Shown: positions 44,920 through 53,752 of the stretch, one piece after another
Layout of the letters: each line of letters starts with the position of its first letter
Numbering within the stretch: position 1 is the stretch's first letter
Source: Spirochaeta thermophila DSM 6578
GTDB lineage: Bacteria; Spirochaetota; Spirochaetia; Winmispirales; Winmispiraceae
Reading direction: 5' to 3'
DNA length: 64,000 bases
Assembly: GCF_000184345.1 (NCBI RefSeq)
Contig: NC_017583.1
Location: 186,001 to 250,000 of the forward strand
Notes under the pieces: model-generated
Database searches by the model: none
The model's input: the letters and a program-made list of their open reading frames with translations, nothing else
Told to the model about the DNA's origin: nothing
Made by a program: the position numbers and the translations under genes

Positions 44920-46545
44920 ATGTGGTGGAAACGTGTGTTGGAGAGATCGTATCAGGAGGCCGACCTCATCGTGAAGCGGAAGGTCAACTCCCTCCTCTTC
45001 CTCGATACGTTCCTCGGTATAGGGTTCGTGTGCCTCGCCCTGGTGCGCCTCTTCCAGGGGATGGTGCGGATGGGGGTGGGGGAGCTGGTCGTGGCGGGGG
45101 TGTTCCTCGTCTACGTGATACTCCTGCTGCTGGGCCGTTTCAAGCTGGTGAGCACGGGGAACGTCTTCCTCATGTGGTTGGCTGCGCTCGTCCTCTTCTC
45201 CATGCGGGAGATCGTCTCCCCTCGGGACATCTACGTCCAGGCGACGTATCTCATTCCCACGCTCATCTGTCTTCCCCTGCTCGCCTATGCCTCGTGGCAG
45301 GTGATCACCCTCATCGTCCTGAACGTGCTCACGCTCGTCTTCGCGTATGGGGTCCGGATCCGGCCCGTGACGCTCTCTGCAGGTATGGGGGATGGCCTTT
45401 CTGAGGCGCTGGTGGCGCTCATCCTCATGATCTTCAGCGCTGCGTTCATCGTACACATCTTCAACCTCCAGTACCGTTCGTTCAGGGAACTCCAGGAACA
45501 GGCGAAGGTTGCCGAGGCCCGGTATCGAGGCCTTCACGGCCTGGTGGAGGAGTCGGCCGTGGCCTTCAACCTCGGCGAGCACCTGAGCGAGCACGCCGCG
45601 AGGAACGCCCAACGGTCCTCCGAGATGAGGGAGGGGCTCGTGCGCATGGGTGAGCTTGTCCTTCAGCTCTCGGACTATGCGGCGAGCGCCGGAGAGGCGG
45701 AAGGGCGGGTGAAGGGGGCGAGGGGACTCGTGAGGGAACGGATGGGGGCGGTGAAGGAGGCGGTGGCCCAGACATCCTCTGCCGTGGAGGAGCTCCAGGC
45801 ACAGGTGCGGAACATGGTCTCCACTGCCTCTTCCCGTCGGGAGGAGCTGGAGGCTCTTGCGGGCGAGGCGGCTGCAGTGCTCGGGAGGTTCGAGGGGGCG
45901 CGGGAGCTCTTCCACAGGATCGGTGCGCACTCCGGAGAGATCCTCCAGATCGCCCAGACCATCACGAAGATCGCCGGAAGCACCAACCTCCTCGCCCTCA
46001 ATGCGGCCATAGAGGCGGCCCATGCCGGTGAGGCGGGGAAGGGGTTCGCCGTGGTGGCCGAGGAGATCCGTAAGCTCGCGGAGGAGAGCAACGCCCAGGC
46101 CCGGAGGATCGGCGAGACGCTCGGGGAGAACAACGCCCTGGTGCAGGAGGCCGTCCAGGCATTGGAGGAGTTCAGGGAGGTGTTCGCGGGGATGAAGGAG
46201 AGGATAGAGGAGACGAGGGACTCGCTCGTGGAGATACTCGGAGGCATGAGCGAGTCAGCGGCGGGGTATCGCCAGATAGAGGAGGCCGTGGCGAGCCTCT
46301 CCGGGCTTTCCCAGGAGGTGGAGGAGGCCCTGCGGAGTATGGAAGCGGAGCTGGATGCGAGCGGGGCTTCCATCGAGGGGATGCGGGGGCTGGTGGATGT
46401 GGTGCGGGAGGAGGTGGAACGCGTGGCGTCCCATGCGGATGCCGTCTTGGAGAGCACCCGGGAGCTCTCCCGGAAGGGTGAGGAGAACCTCGCGGCCTAC
46501 AGGCGGGTGATGGACGGGCTTAAAGAGCTCGACAGGATGGGATGA
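44920..46545 (+). CDS. Methyl-accepting chemotaxis receptor with multispan N-terminus
   Basis: The 541-residue protein has about six TM helices (residues 20-185), so sensing is in the membrane or on the cytoplasmic side; there is no periplasmic ligand domain and no HAMP motif visible. A coiled-coil signalling rod follows, with the tip [21 protein letters not shown] conserved. It would control CheA in flagellar switching. AAGGAGGAACGCGGT precedes the ATG. No FliA promoter could be fitted, although GACGATAC occurs upstream as it does before flgM. Confidence 0.93.
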   Translation: MWWKRVLERSYQEADLIVKRKVNSLLFLDTFLGIGFVCLALVRLFQGMVRMGVGELVVAGVFLVYVILLLLGRFKLVSTGNVFLMWLAALVLFSMREIVSPRDIYVQATYLIPTLICLPLLAYASWQVITLIVLNVLTLVFAYGVRIRPVTLSAGMGDGLSEALVALILMIFSAAFIVHIFNLQYRSFRELQEQAKVAEARYRGLHGLVEESAVAFNLGEHLSEHAARNAQRSSEMREGLVRMGELVLQLSDYAASAGEAEGRVKGARGLVRERMGAVKEAVAQTSSAVEELQAQVRNMVSTASSRREELEALAGEAAAVLGRFEGARELFHRIGAHSGEILQIAQTITKIAGSTNLLALNAAIEAAHAGEAGKGFAVVAEEIRKLAEESNAQARRIGETLGENNALVQEAVQALEEFREVFAGMKERIEETRDSLVEILGGMSESAAGYRQIEEAVASLSGLSQEVEEALRSMEAELDASGASIEGMRGLVDVVREEVERVASHADAVLESTRELSRKGEENLAAYRRVMDGLKELDRMG

Positions 46546-46549
46546 GGAG

Positions 46550-46571
46550 GGGCCGGGGGTATCCCCGGCCC
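46550..46571. terminator. GC-rich bidirectional terminator hairpin
   Basis: GGGCCGGGG (46550-46558), loop GTAT, CCCCGGCCC (46563-46571), between the convergent MCP and aminotransferase genes. No U-tract. Confidence 0.6.
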
Positions 46572-46586
46572 GTGGTGGATCGCTCC

Positions 46587-47879
46587 CTATGCGAGGCTGC
46601 GGGCGGTCTCGAAGATCTCCGAGAAGAGTTCCTCCAGGTGCTCCTCAGGGATGCTCGCGAAGGTGACGCGGAGCACGTCCCTTCCCAGAGAGATGGTCCC
46701 GATGCCCTTCTCCAGGAGGGCCTGTCTGAGTGCCTCTGCATCGATCCCCCTGGTCTTGAAGCACATGAAGTAGCCCGAGTTGAAGGGCTGGGGGACGAGG
46801 GGGACGTCGTCGCCCATGCGCGAGAGGATCTGGCGGGTCTTCCGATAGCGGGCCTTGAGGAGATCGGCCCACTTCGCGAGTTCGGAGGGGGTGTGGGCGC
46901 TCGTGAGGGCGCGCTTGAGGAGGCTCTGGGCGAGGCGGTTGGAGTTGGAGACGGTGGCGCGGAGGGATCCTGCGAGCTTCTGGTTGAGTGCGTCGAACTG
47001 GCCTGCGGTGAGGACCGGGGATCCGAAGGTGAGGAAGCCGATGCGGAAGCCCCACACGTAGAGCTCCTTGGTGGGGCCGTCCACCTTGACCGCGAGGAGG
47101 TTGGGGTGCGCGGTGGCGAGGAGGTTGAAGAGGGAGTGGGGGTAGATCCCTTCCTCGTAGAAGAGGCCGAAGTAGGCGTCGTCGCAGACCACCAGGAGGT
47201 CTTTCTCTTCGGCGCACCTGGCAAGGAGGCCGGCCATGGCCCGTGCCTCGTCCACGGTGGGGGTGTAGCCGGTGGGGTTGTTGGGGAAGTTGAGGACGAG
47301 GACGGCCTTCTTCGCGGGAATGTCCCTGATCGTGCGCTCCAGGGCCTCGAGATCGAGGGAGCCTTCCTCGGTGAAGAGGGGATAGGTGACGAGCCGGGCT
47401 TCGCGCCGTCCTTCGAAGAGGAGGCGGTAGTTGCCCCAGAAGAAGTCGGAGACGAGGACGTGGTCGTGCGGGTTCACGAAGAGGTCGGCCACCTGACTCA
47501 GGGCACCGGTGAGGCCCGAGGTGACCATGGGAAGGGAGATGCGATCAGGGGGTACGTCCGGGTTCTTCCGGAGGATCTCCTGCTGCCAGAGCTTCCGGAG
47601 TTCCGGATCGCCGGGGGTGGGGGCGTAGGAGACGATCTCCGCAGGGGAGAGCTCGGGGACCCACCGGTGGATCTCTTCGAGGATGATGGGTTTTCCCCGC
47701 TCCACGTTCGCGATGCCCACGGTGGCGTCGAACCGGTGGGCCTTCTCCTTGGCCTCCATGCTCTGGGCTGCGACTCCTCTGGGGAAGAACATGCGTTTCC
47801 CCAGATCCGACAGGAGCCTGTAGGCGACGCTCCCTTCCAGGGTCTGGTTGAGAGACTGGGCGAGTGGGTTGAGTTTCAT
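46587..47879 (-). CDS. PLP-dependent aminotransferase, fold type I class I/II
   Basis: The 430-residue enzyme has LVLNFPNNPTGYTP, the PLP-binding VVCDDAYFGLF, and a likely catalytic lysine in KVDGPTKELY with Arg (WGFRIGF) following. It is of the aspartate/aromatic aminotransferase family; the substrate is not clear. No ribosome site precedes the ATG. A promoter with CATCAT ends 9 nt upstream, and two similar 12-bp boxes lie further up. Confidence 0.88.
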   Translation of the reverse strand: MKLNPLAQSLNQTLEGSVAYRLLSDLGKRMFFPRGVAAQSMEAKEKAHRFDATVGIANVERGKPIILEEIHRWVPELSPAEIVSYAPTPGDPELRKLWQQEILRKNPDVPPDRISLPMVTSGLTGALSQVADLFVNPHDHVLVSDFFWGNYRLLFEGRREARLVTYPLFTEEGSLDLEALERTIRDIPAKKAVLVLNFPNNPTGYTPTVDEARAMAGLLARCAEEKDLLVVCDDAYFGLFYEEGIYPHSLFNLLATAHPNLLAVKVDGPTKELYVWGFRIGFLTFGSPVLTAGQFDALNQKLAGSLRATVSNSNRLAQSLLKRALTSAHTPSELAKWADLLKARYRKTRQILSRMGDDVPLVPQPFNSGYFMCFKTRGIDAEALRQALLEKGIGTISLGRDVLRVTFASIPEEHLEELFSEIFETARSLA

Positions 47880-47888
47880 AGCAAGGCT

Positions 47889-47917
47889 ATGATGTCCGAA
47901 GGGGAGGGGTTTGTCAA
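47889..47917 (-). promoter_or_regulatory. Promoter of the aminotransferase gene
   Basis: Minus strand TTGACA (47912-47917), 17-bp spacer, CATCAT (47889-47894), with 9 nt to the ATG, so the leader is at most about 2 nt. Confidence 0.6.
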
Positions 47918-47918
47918 T

Positions 47919-47960
47919 GCATATTCATGCAGGAATGGGGGTGTTTTTGTATATTTATGC
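47919..47960. repeat. Pair of 12-bp direct repeats spaced 30 bp apart
   Basis: GCATATTCATGC (47919-47930) and GTATATTTATGC (47949-47960) differ at two positions. The first one is next to the -35 of the aminotransferase promoter. Spacing is close to three helical turns, suggesting an activator or repressor that binds in tandem. Confidence 0.45.
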
Positions 47961-47972
47961 TCCCGATCGGGA

Positions 47973-48923
47973 TCATGAGAGACGAAGGACGGCCCACCGG
48001 GCCGCATCGCGGAGGACGGGATCGGGGTGGGTGAGGTAGGGTTCGACGTAGGGGAGGAGGGGGCGGGCTCCGGTGGCGGCTGCGGCGAGGAGGGCGTTGC
48101 GCTGGAGGGTGAGGGGGGAGAGCCAGCCGAGGTGGAGGGCGGAGCCCCGGAGGAGGGCCTTGAGGAGGGGGGCGGGGGTGCCGAGGAGGAGGGTGAGGGG
48201 GAGGGCGGGGCCTATCCGGCCGCGGAGGACGGGCCTCCGTCCGGGTGCGGGGCGTCTGTTGTAGGGGCAGGCGGCCTGGCAGTGAGGGCAGCCGTAGAGG
48301 GTGGGGCTCCAGGCGGCCTTGACGGGGTCGGGGACGATCCCGTGGGTGCTCGCCCAGTACTGGATGCACCGCTCCTTCCTGAGGGTGCCGTCGCCGGGGA
48401 GGGCGCGGGTGGGGCAGGCGGTGAGGCAGGCGGTGCAGGGGCCGCAGGGGGAGAGGGGGGGCGGAGGGGGTGGGGACGGGGGGAGGTCGAGGGGGAAGGG
48501 GAGGAGGATGCCGCCGAGTGCGATGTAGGAGCCGTAGACCGGGTGGATGATGAGCCCGTTCCTCCCGGGGACCCCGAGTCCCGCGCGGTGGGCCATGGCC
48601 CGTTCGGGGAGTGGTGAGTTGGAGAAGACCCGGAAGGCGGACTTCGGGTGGCCGGTGCGCTGCCCGATGAGGGAGACGATCCGCCTGAGGGTGTGGGAGA
48701 GTTCCCGGTAGTGGTTCGCGCAGGCGAAGGGGGCGATGCGGGCGGAGGGGAGGGGGGAGGGGTGGGGGGTGGGGATGGTGTAGGGGAGGTGGGTGATGAG
48801 GAAGGAAGGGTGGCGGTGCGGGTCGAGGCCGGGGATGCCTTCGGAAGAGGACGGGTAGACCTCCGTGAGACCCGCCTCCCGGCAGAGGTCGAGAATCGCT
48901 TCGAAGGTGAGGCCCTTGCTCAT
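47973..48923 (-). CDS. QueG-like iron-sulfur protein with apparent loss of the catalytic Asp
   Basis: The 316-residue protein has two [4Fe-4S] motifs: CGPCTACLTACP, and a later Cys plus CPHCQAACP. It ends in a HEAT-like repeat, as in epoxyqueuosine reductase QueG. The conserved AHRAGLGVPGRNGL segment is present, but the preceding VDxxPxxER motif reads FSNSPLPER, lacking the Asp thought to be catalytic. It is about 60 residues shorter than E. coli QueG. A Pro run (PPSPPPPPP) precedes the first cluster because the coding strand is nearly polycytosine. It may be a paralogue with another role. Confidence 0.75.
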   Translation of the reverse strand: MSKGLTFEAILDLCREAGLTEVYPSSSEGIPGLDPHRHPSFLITHLPYTIPTPHPSPLPSARIAPFACANHYRELSHTLRRIVSLIGQRTGHPKSAFRVFSNSPLPERAMAHRAGLGVPGRNGLIIHPVYGSYIALGGILLPFPLDLPPSPPPPPPLSPCGPCTACLTACPTRALPGDGTLRKERCIQYWASTHGIVPDPVKAAWSPTLYGCPHCQAACPYNRRPAPGRRPVLRGRIGPALPLTLLLGTPAPLLKALLRGSALHLGWLSPLTLQRNALLAAAATGARPLLPYVEPYLTHPDPVLRDAARWAVLRLS

Positions 48924-48929
48924 ATTTCG

Positions 48930-48959
48930 TTGACAGTTCAGTATATTTTCACCTAGTAT
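48930..48959 (+). promoter_or_regulatory. Leaderless-type promoter of the spirochaete protein gene
   Basis: TTGACA (48930-48935), 18-bp spacer, TAGTAT (48954-48959), then 7 nt to the ATG at 48967. No Shine-Dalgarno. Confidence 0.75.
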
Positions 48960-48966
48960 GTAAAGT

Positions 48967-50541
48967 ATGAGTGACGGTATTCCGGGAACCGCCCCGGTGC
49001 GGAAAGGGTTTCTGGGGAGGATACTCGACATCATCCTGGGGGCGAACGATCCCGCTCGTCAGAAGAGGCGTGCCCTCAGACAGATCGCGAAGGAGATACG
49101 CAGGAGCAAGTATCGCTTCTACAACCCCCGGTCGGATGAAGCCCTCCCACAGCTCGCTCAGTTCTTCTTCCAGATATATCGGGTGATCGGTCCAGCGCAG
49201 ACACTCCTCCAGCACGCCGATTCTTCGAAGGCGCTGAGGCGTCTCGTGGTGGAGTCCTTCCTCCCCGAGGAGAAGCGGGGGATCCTCGCCCGGCTCGATC
49301 CAGGGGCGCTCCGCGTGAGGGTGAAGGAGGTGTCGCTCGAACAGCTCACCGAGGAGGTGAAGGGCGATCTCGTCGAGCTCTACGATCTGTGCAGCCGCGA
49401 CAGAGCCGAGCGGATGAACAGGGTCTACGAGACCATCCTCTACCTCGTGGGATTCGTGAAGTTCGATTTCTACTTCCTCCTCAAGAAGTTCGACGCTTCC
49501 TTCCCCGAGCAGGACCCCTCGTATACCCCCAGGTTCGAACCCATCTCGGCCGAGTACGTGGTGGACGATCTCAAGGACTTCCTGGATGTGATAGGGCCCC
49601 TCGATCCTGGCCTTCCGTGGCAGGAGGTCTTTCCCGTCCTCAGGCTCTACAAGGGCGTGGAGGTGGTCGATCCGAGGCTCTGGCAGCGGATGTTCAACGC
49701 CCTCATGGCGGTGAAGCGGAGCGATATCCTGGTGAAGATCGTGCAGCATGTGGAGAAGAATCCTGCCTTTCAGCCGGAGGTGAGGGTCTCACGCCAGGAT
49801 ATCGTCGAGGGGGTGCTCGAAGAGCTCAGACGAGATGCGGAGGCCGTGATACGAGGACTCAGGGAAGAGAAGCGGAAGATGAAGCTCGGCCAGCTCCTCA
49901 GGATGGTCTTCGGGACCGATGCGGTGGCGAGGTCCCGGTACTACACGGAGGCCACGGCTTCGGCCTTCGCCCGTCACGATGTGGGGACCTTCCTCTACGT
50001 GGAGCCGTTCAACTACCTCAAGGCCTTTCTCCTGGACTTCTACAAGCGCGACGTGAGGATGCTCGCCGAGCTTTTCATCGTGCGCGGGAAGTGGACCGCT
50101 CCCCAGGTCTCCCAGGAGCTCTCGGACGCCTACTACCGGGTGATGGACATCGCCCAGGAGGTGGTGGAGCTCGATGAGTCCCTGAGCGATGAGGGGGAGC
50201 GGGGGCAGAAGATCCGTCAGTACCTCCACCGGAGCGGGAGCGGAAAGGAACCGGCGGTGAAGCGCGTCCTCAAGCAGTACATAGACGACGTGAACGAGGC
50301 CGTCCGGCGGATGGTGATGGAGACCGCCCAGAACCTCATCTCGATAGGCAAGATCTTCAAGAGTCTCATAGAGGACTCCCAGGGATCGAAACGGGAGGTC
50401 ATCCTCAACTGGCGTGAGGTGGAGAACGCCTATGAGGGGGAAGACCTCCAGAGGGATATGGTCGAAACGTACAAGAAGATCTACTACTTCATCCAGATCC
50501 TCCAGCTCTTCTTCACCAGGAAGCGGCAACCCGAGGAGTGA
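48967..50541 (+). CDS. Spirochaete protein of unknown function (DUF5312-like)
   Basis: The 524-residue protein is helical, charged and has no signal peptide. A basic hydrophobic start (FLGRILDIILGANDPARQKRR) and regular helices (FDFYFLLKKFDASFPEQD, YYFIQILQLFFTRK) suggest a cytoplasmic or membrane-associated scaffold. I believe that it belongs to a spirochaete-restricted family (DUF5312), but that is from memory. It is divergent from the QueG-like gene and has a leaderless-type promoter. Confidence 0.7.
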   Translation: MSDGIPGTAPVRKGFLGRILDIILGANDPARQKRRALRQIAKEIRRSKYRFYNPRSDEALPQLAQFFFQIYRVIGPAQTLLQHADSSKALRRLVVESFLPEEKRGILARLDPGALRVRVKEVSLEQLTEEVKGDLVELYDLCSRDRAERMNRVYETILYLVGFVKFDFYFLLKKFDASFPEQDPSYTPRFEPISAEYVVDDLKDFLDVIGPLDPGLPWQEVFPVLRLYKGVEVVDPRLWQRMFNALMAVKRSDILVKIVQHVEKNPAFQPEVRVSRQDIVEGVLEELRRDAEAVIRGLREEKRKMKLGQLLRMVFGTDAVARSRYYTEATASAFARHDVGTFLYVEPFNYLKAFLLDFYKRDVRMLAELFIVRGKWTAPQVSQELSDAYYRVMDIAQEVVELDESLSDEGERGQKIRQYLHRSGSGKEPAVKRVLKQYIDDVNEAVRRMVMETAQNLISIGKIFKSLIEDSQGSKREVILNWREVENAYEGEDLQRDMVETYKKIYYFIQILQLFFTRKRQPEE

Positions 50542-50548
50542 GTGAAAA

Positions 50549-50570
50549 GGGGAAGGGTTTCCCCTTCCCC
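50549..50570. terminator. Bidirectional terminator
   Basis: GGGGAAGGG (50549-50557), loop TTTC, CCCTTCCCC (50562-50570): a 9-bp stem between the plus-strand DUF5312-like gene and the outer-membrane gene ending the export operon. Confidence 0.8.
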
Positions 50571-50577
50571 GTGTGGT

Positions 50578-51744
50578 TCAGAAGGTGTAGCGAACCCCTC
50601 CTGCGAGGGCGATGCCTCCGGGGTGCGAGGGGCTGTAGAGGTCGGTCTCCTCCCCCACCTGGAGGGAGAAGAAGGAGTAGAGGTGGAGGCCCTGGTCGAG
50701 GTTCCAGTCGAGACCTGCGATTCCCACGCCGCTCAGATCGATGGGAGAGAGGAGCCCCCGGAAGAGGAGGGTGAGCCGGTCCGAGGGGGCCAGGCTGAGC
50801 TCGTGGTAGAGGTGGATGCCGTAGTCCGAGAGGTCTCCTGCCGTTCCCTCCTCCCACGATGCGTCGGGGATGACGAGGGCCTCGATCCTGAGGCTGAGCC
50901 CCTCACCCACCTCTATGGGGTTGAGCCAGAAGGCGCCGAGGGAGAGGACGAGCTCCTCCCTGAGAGAGGTGGTGACGTCTTCCGTGTCCTTCGGGATGGA
51001 AGAGCAGAGGGAAGCGTAGAGGTCGGCACCCAGGTTGCCCTGGATCGTGAAGGCCCCCACATGTGTGCCCTGCGGTCCGTCATGGAGGTAGGCGGCCTCG
51101 AGGAGAAGGGGGCCAGCCTTGGTGTGGAGCCGTGCGCCGAGCGAGGTCTCCTCTGGTGCGGGGAAGAGGGGGGCCTCCGAGGCAGGGGCGAGGGCCACGA
51201 GGGCCACCGGTTCGAGGAAGGCGTAGGTGCCGAGCGGGAGGTAGAGGGAGGCGTACCACGCCGTATCCTCCCTCACCGGGCCTTCCACCGCGAGCAGACT
51301 CGCCCCTTGCGTGGCCGTGGGGTTGAAGGCGATGTTTCCCGCGTTGAAGAGCGAGCCGACCCCCCAGGTGAGGGCGTTCTTTCCCATGGAGAGACGCACG
51401 GCGTACCGCTCGGCGAGGGGGATGCGGACCTTCACGTAGGCGTAGTGGATGCCGAAGGTGGCGGTCTCCCTTCCCGTGAGGCTCGGCGTGCCTTCGCCGG
51501 TGCCCACCTCCTGACCGAGTGATGCGGTGAGGGAGAGACGGGCCCGCACGTTCCTGCTCCCCCTGCTCTGGAGGTCGAGTTCGCCGTTTCCCGAGGAGAA
51601 GAGAGACCAGGTCTCCTCGTCGATACGCATACCGAAGACAGCGGTGTCCATGATCACCCTGACCTGTTGCTCCCCCCACAGGGGAATGACCCCGAGGAGG
51701 AGCAGCATCGACAGGATGGCCCACTTTGAGCGGAGGGTTACCAT
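50578..51744 (-). CDS. Outer-membrane beta-barrel protein of the ABC/LolA-like operon
   Basis: The 388-residue protein has a signal peptide (about 1-24, ending PLWG) and a chain of amphipathic strands ending in GGVRYTF, a C-terminal Phe as recognised by the BAM machinery. Samples are RETATFGIHYAYVKVRIPLA and LSLRIEALVIPDASW. It is last in the operon and would be the outer-membrane partner or exit. GGAGGAACTCAC precedes the ATG, which overlaps the end of the LolA-like gene (ATGGTAA), so translation is coupled. Confidence 0.82.
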   Translation of the reverse strand: MVTLRSKWAILSMLLLLGVIPLWGEQQVRVIMDTAVFGMRIDEETWSLFSSGNGELDLQSRGSRNVRARLSLTASLGQEVGTGEGTPSLTGRETATFGIHYAYVKVRIPLAERYAVRLSMGKNALTWGVGSLFNAGNIAFNPTATQGASLLAVEGPVREDTAWYASLYLPLGTYAFLEPVALVALAPASEAPLFPAPEETSLGARLHTKAGPLLLEAAYLHDGPQGTHVGAFTIQGNLGADLYASLCSSIPKDTEDVTTSLREELVLSLGAFWLNPIEVGEGLSLRIEALVIPDASWEEGTAGDLSDYGIHLYHELSLAPSDRLTLLFRGLLSPIDLSGVGIAGLDWNLDQGLHLYSFFSLQVGEETDLYSPSHPGGIALAGGVRYTF

Positions 51745-52478
51745 GTGAGTTCCTCCAGCGAGAAGATGCGTTCGTCGAGGGGGATGTCCACTTCGATCCC
51801 AGAGATGAGGAACTCGGTGGAGGAGTTGCGCTTCAGCATGTCCCTGAAGACGTAGTGGACCGGTATGGAGTGCCCCTTTATCTCCTCGATCTCCTTCACC
51901 TCGACCTCCTTGAGCACCTTGCCCGAGAGGGCGAAGTACTGGGCCTTCCATCCCACGAACAGCTCTTTGTCCACCCAGAGCTTCTGTCTGGGATAGGCCA
52001 CGTCCTTCACCTTGGCCTCGAGCACCAGCACGTAGCAGGGACGACCGTTGGCCGTCTCCTCGCCTTCGATGCTCACGCGGTACTTGTCCTTGAGCTCCTT
52101 GCCGCCGGTGAGGTCCTCGTACGAGAGGTCGGAGCCTGCGACCGATTCCCTCAAGGCCGCCCCCTGGAGGCGGATGAGCTCCTCGGCGTCGGGGTAGTAG
52201 AGGTAGATCTCGTCCTCGGTGCGGAGGATCTTCTGTCCTGCCTCGTCTATGCTCGTGAACTCGATGAGGGACTGTTCCTCGCCTTTTGCGTAGAATCTGA
52301 AGGTCTTGGTGCGGGTGCCGAACCTGTCGGTGATCACCATCTTGCCCTCTCCCCGGAAGGTGGAGAAGGTCTGATTCTCCTCCACCCGGTCGAGGATTTC
52401 CTCGGGCGTGAGGGCGGAGAGGAGCCCTCCTGCGAGGAGGAATACGAGCAGTGTCGATGCGATGCGTCGTGTGTTCAT
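51738..52478 (-). CDS. LolA-like outer-membrane lipoprotein-sorting protein
   Basis: The 246-residue protein has a signal peptide (about 1-22) and a mature part resembling LolA-like periplasmic carriers (LDRVEENQTFSTFRGEGKMVI, IYLYYPDAEELIRLQG, KLWVDKELFVGWKAQYF). These have a half-barrel that shields lipids or acylated proteins. In its operon it would carry cargo from the FtsX permeases to the barrel protein. It lies 10 nt after the second permease gene. Confidence 0.85.
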   Translation of the reverse strand: MNTRRIASTLLVFLLAGGLLSALTPEEILDRVEENQTFSTFRGEGKMVITDRFGTRTKTFRFYAKGEEQSLIEFTSIDEAGQKILRTEDEIYLYYPDAEELIRLQGAALRESVAGSDLSYEDLTGGKELKDKYRVSIEGEETANGRPCYVLVLEAKVKDVAYPRQKLWVDKELFVGWKAQYFALSGKVLKEVEVKEIEEIKGHSIPVHYVFRDMLKRNSSTEFLISGIEVDIPLDERIFSLEELTW

Positions 52479-52488
52479 GAGGCGCCTC

Positions 52489-53745
52489 CTATATGGTCCT
52501 GAGTGCCTGTATGGGATTGAGCTTCGCCGCCCTCCGTGAGGGGATGAAGGATGTGACGGCCCCCACCACCACGGAGAAGAGGAAGACGAAGAGGTAGGTG
52601 CGCCACGTGGGAGTGCAGTAGTAGATGTTGGAGATCGGCCACTGGATGTCCTGGGTGGCGGCGGTGTAGTCGATGCCGTAGATGCCCAAGGGGTAGGCGA
52701 AGAGTGCGCCGAGGCCCACCCCCACCGCGGCCCCGATGAGTGCGAGGTAGAGGGCCTCCAGGAAGAAGAGCCCCACGAGCTGGCCCCCCTCCATGCCCAT
52801 GGCGCTCATGGTCCCTATCTCCCTCATGCGCTCGTAGATGACCATCATGGTGGTGTTGATGATGACCGTGCTGCCCAGGAGGAGGAAGAGGAGCCCTATG
52901 ATGTTGTAGGTGATCTCGGCGATCCGGATGACGGAGTAGAGGGTGGGGAGCTCCTGCCAGGGCTTGGCCTCGACGTCTCCGTAGCTCCCCGTGGCGAGGA
53001 GCGCCTGGACGTGCGGGAGCACGTCTCGTTCCTTCACCCCCTCTTCGAGGAGCACCACCACCTCGCTCGCGGCATCGAATGTGCTCCCGTTCAGGGATCG
53101 CATCCTGAGGAGCCGTTGTCCGGTGTCGAGGGGGATGAAGAAGGCCCGGTCGAGGGAGCTGAAGGGAAAGCGGACCAGTCCGGTGATCGTGAAGGTCATG
53201 GCGTTGGTGCCATAGGTGGCGGTCCGGGCCATGAGGGTGAGGGTGTCCCCCACCTGTTTGCCGAGTTCCTCTGCGAGGGAGGGGGTGAGGAGGATCTCCC
53301 TCGACCCTGCCTTCGGGAACTCGCCGGTGAGGAGGTACTCGTCGAGGTTCGCCACCTTTCGTTCCTGTTCCATATCCATGGCCCTGCCGTAGACGCCGAG
53401 GAAGGTGCCCTCCTCTTCCAGGACCATGGCCGGGAAGCCTATGCGGGCTGCGGCCGCCCTCACGCCGGGGATCTGTTCGATCTTTTCCACCAGGTCGAGG
53501 GCGTGCTCCACCTTGAGGTGGAGGGGGGAGAGGTGCTCGTAGGTGTCGAACTCTCTGTCCCGGATGCGGATCTGGCCGGTGTAGAACCTGAAGAGGTTGG
53601 TCCTGAGGTCGTCCTTCATCCAGTCTATGAGGCCGAAGAGGAGCACCAGGCTCATGGCCGCGATGGCCAGGGCGAGCACCGAGAGGAGGCTCCTCCTCCT
53701 GTTCCTGAAGATATTGCGCCAGGCGATCTGTGAGAGTTTCATCAT
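52489..53745 (-). CDS. FtsX/MacB-type ABC permease 2
   Basis: The 418-residue protein has an N-terminal TM helix (about 20-40), a periplasmic MacB-like domain (about 45-265) and three C-terminal TM helices (FtsX domain). Motifs are WRNIFRNRRRSLLSVLAL, the cytoplasmic coupling loop ERMREIGTMSAMGM and the final SRRAAKLNPIQALRTI. It pairs with permease 1. The start is 7 nt after the upstream stop. Confidence 0.92.
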   Translation of the reverse strand: MMKLSQIAWRNIFRNRRRSLLSVLALAIAAMSLVLLFGLIDWMKDDLRTNLFRFYTGQIRIRDREFDTYEHLSPLHLKVEHALDLVEKIEQIPGVRAAAARIGFPAMVLEEEGTFLGVYGRAMDMEQERKVANLDEYLLTGEFPKAGSREILLTPSLAEELGKQVGDTLTLMARTATYGTNAMTFTITGLVRFPFSSLDRAFFIPLDTGQRLLRMRSLNGSTFDAASEVVVLLEEGVKERDVLPHVQALLATGSYGDVEAKPWQELPTLYSVIRIAEITYNIIGLLFLLLGSTVIINTTMMVIYERMREIGTMSAMGMEGGQLVGLFFLEALYLALIGAAVGVGLGALFAYPLGIYGIDYTAATQDIQWPISNIYYCTPTWRTYLFVFLFSVVVGAVTSFIPSRRAAKLNPIQALRTI

Positions 53746-53752
53746 CTCCTCC

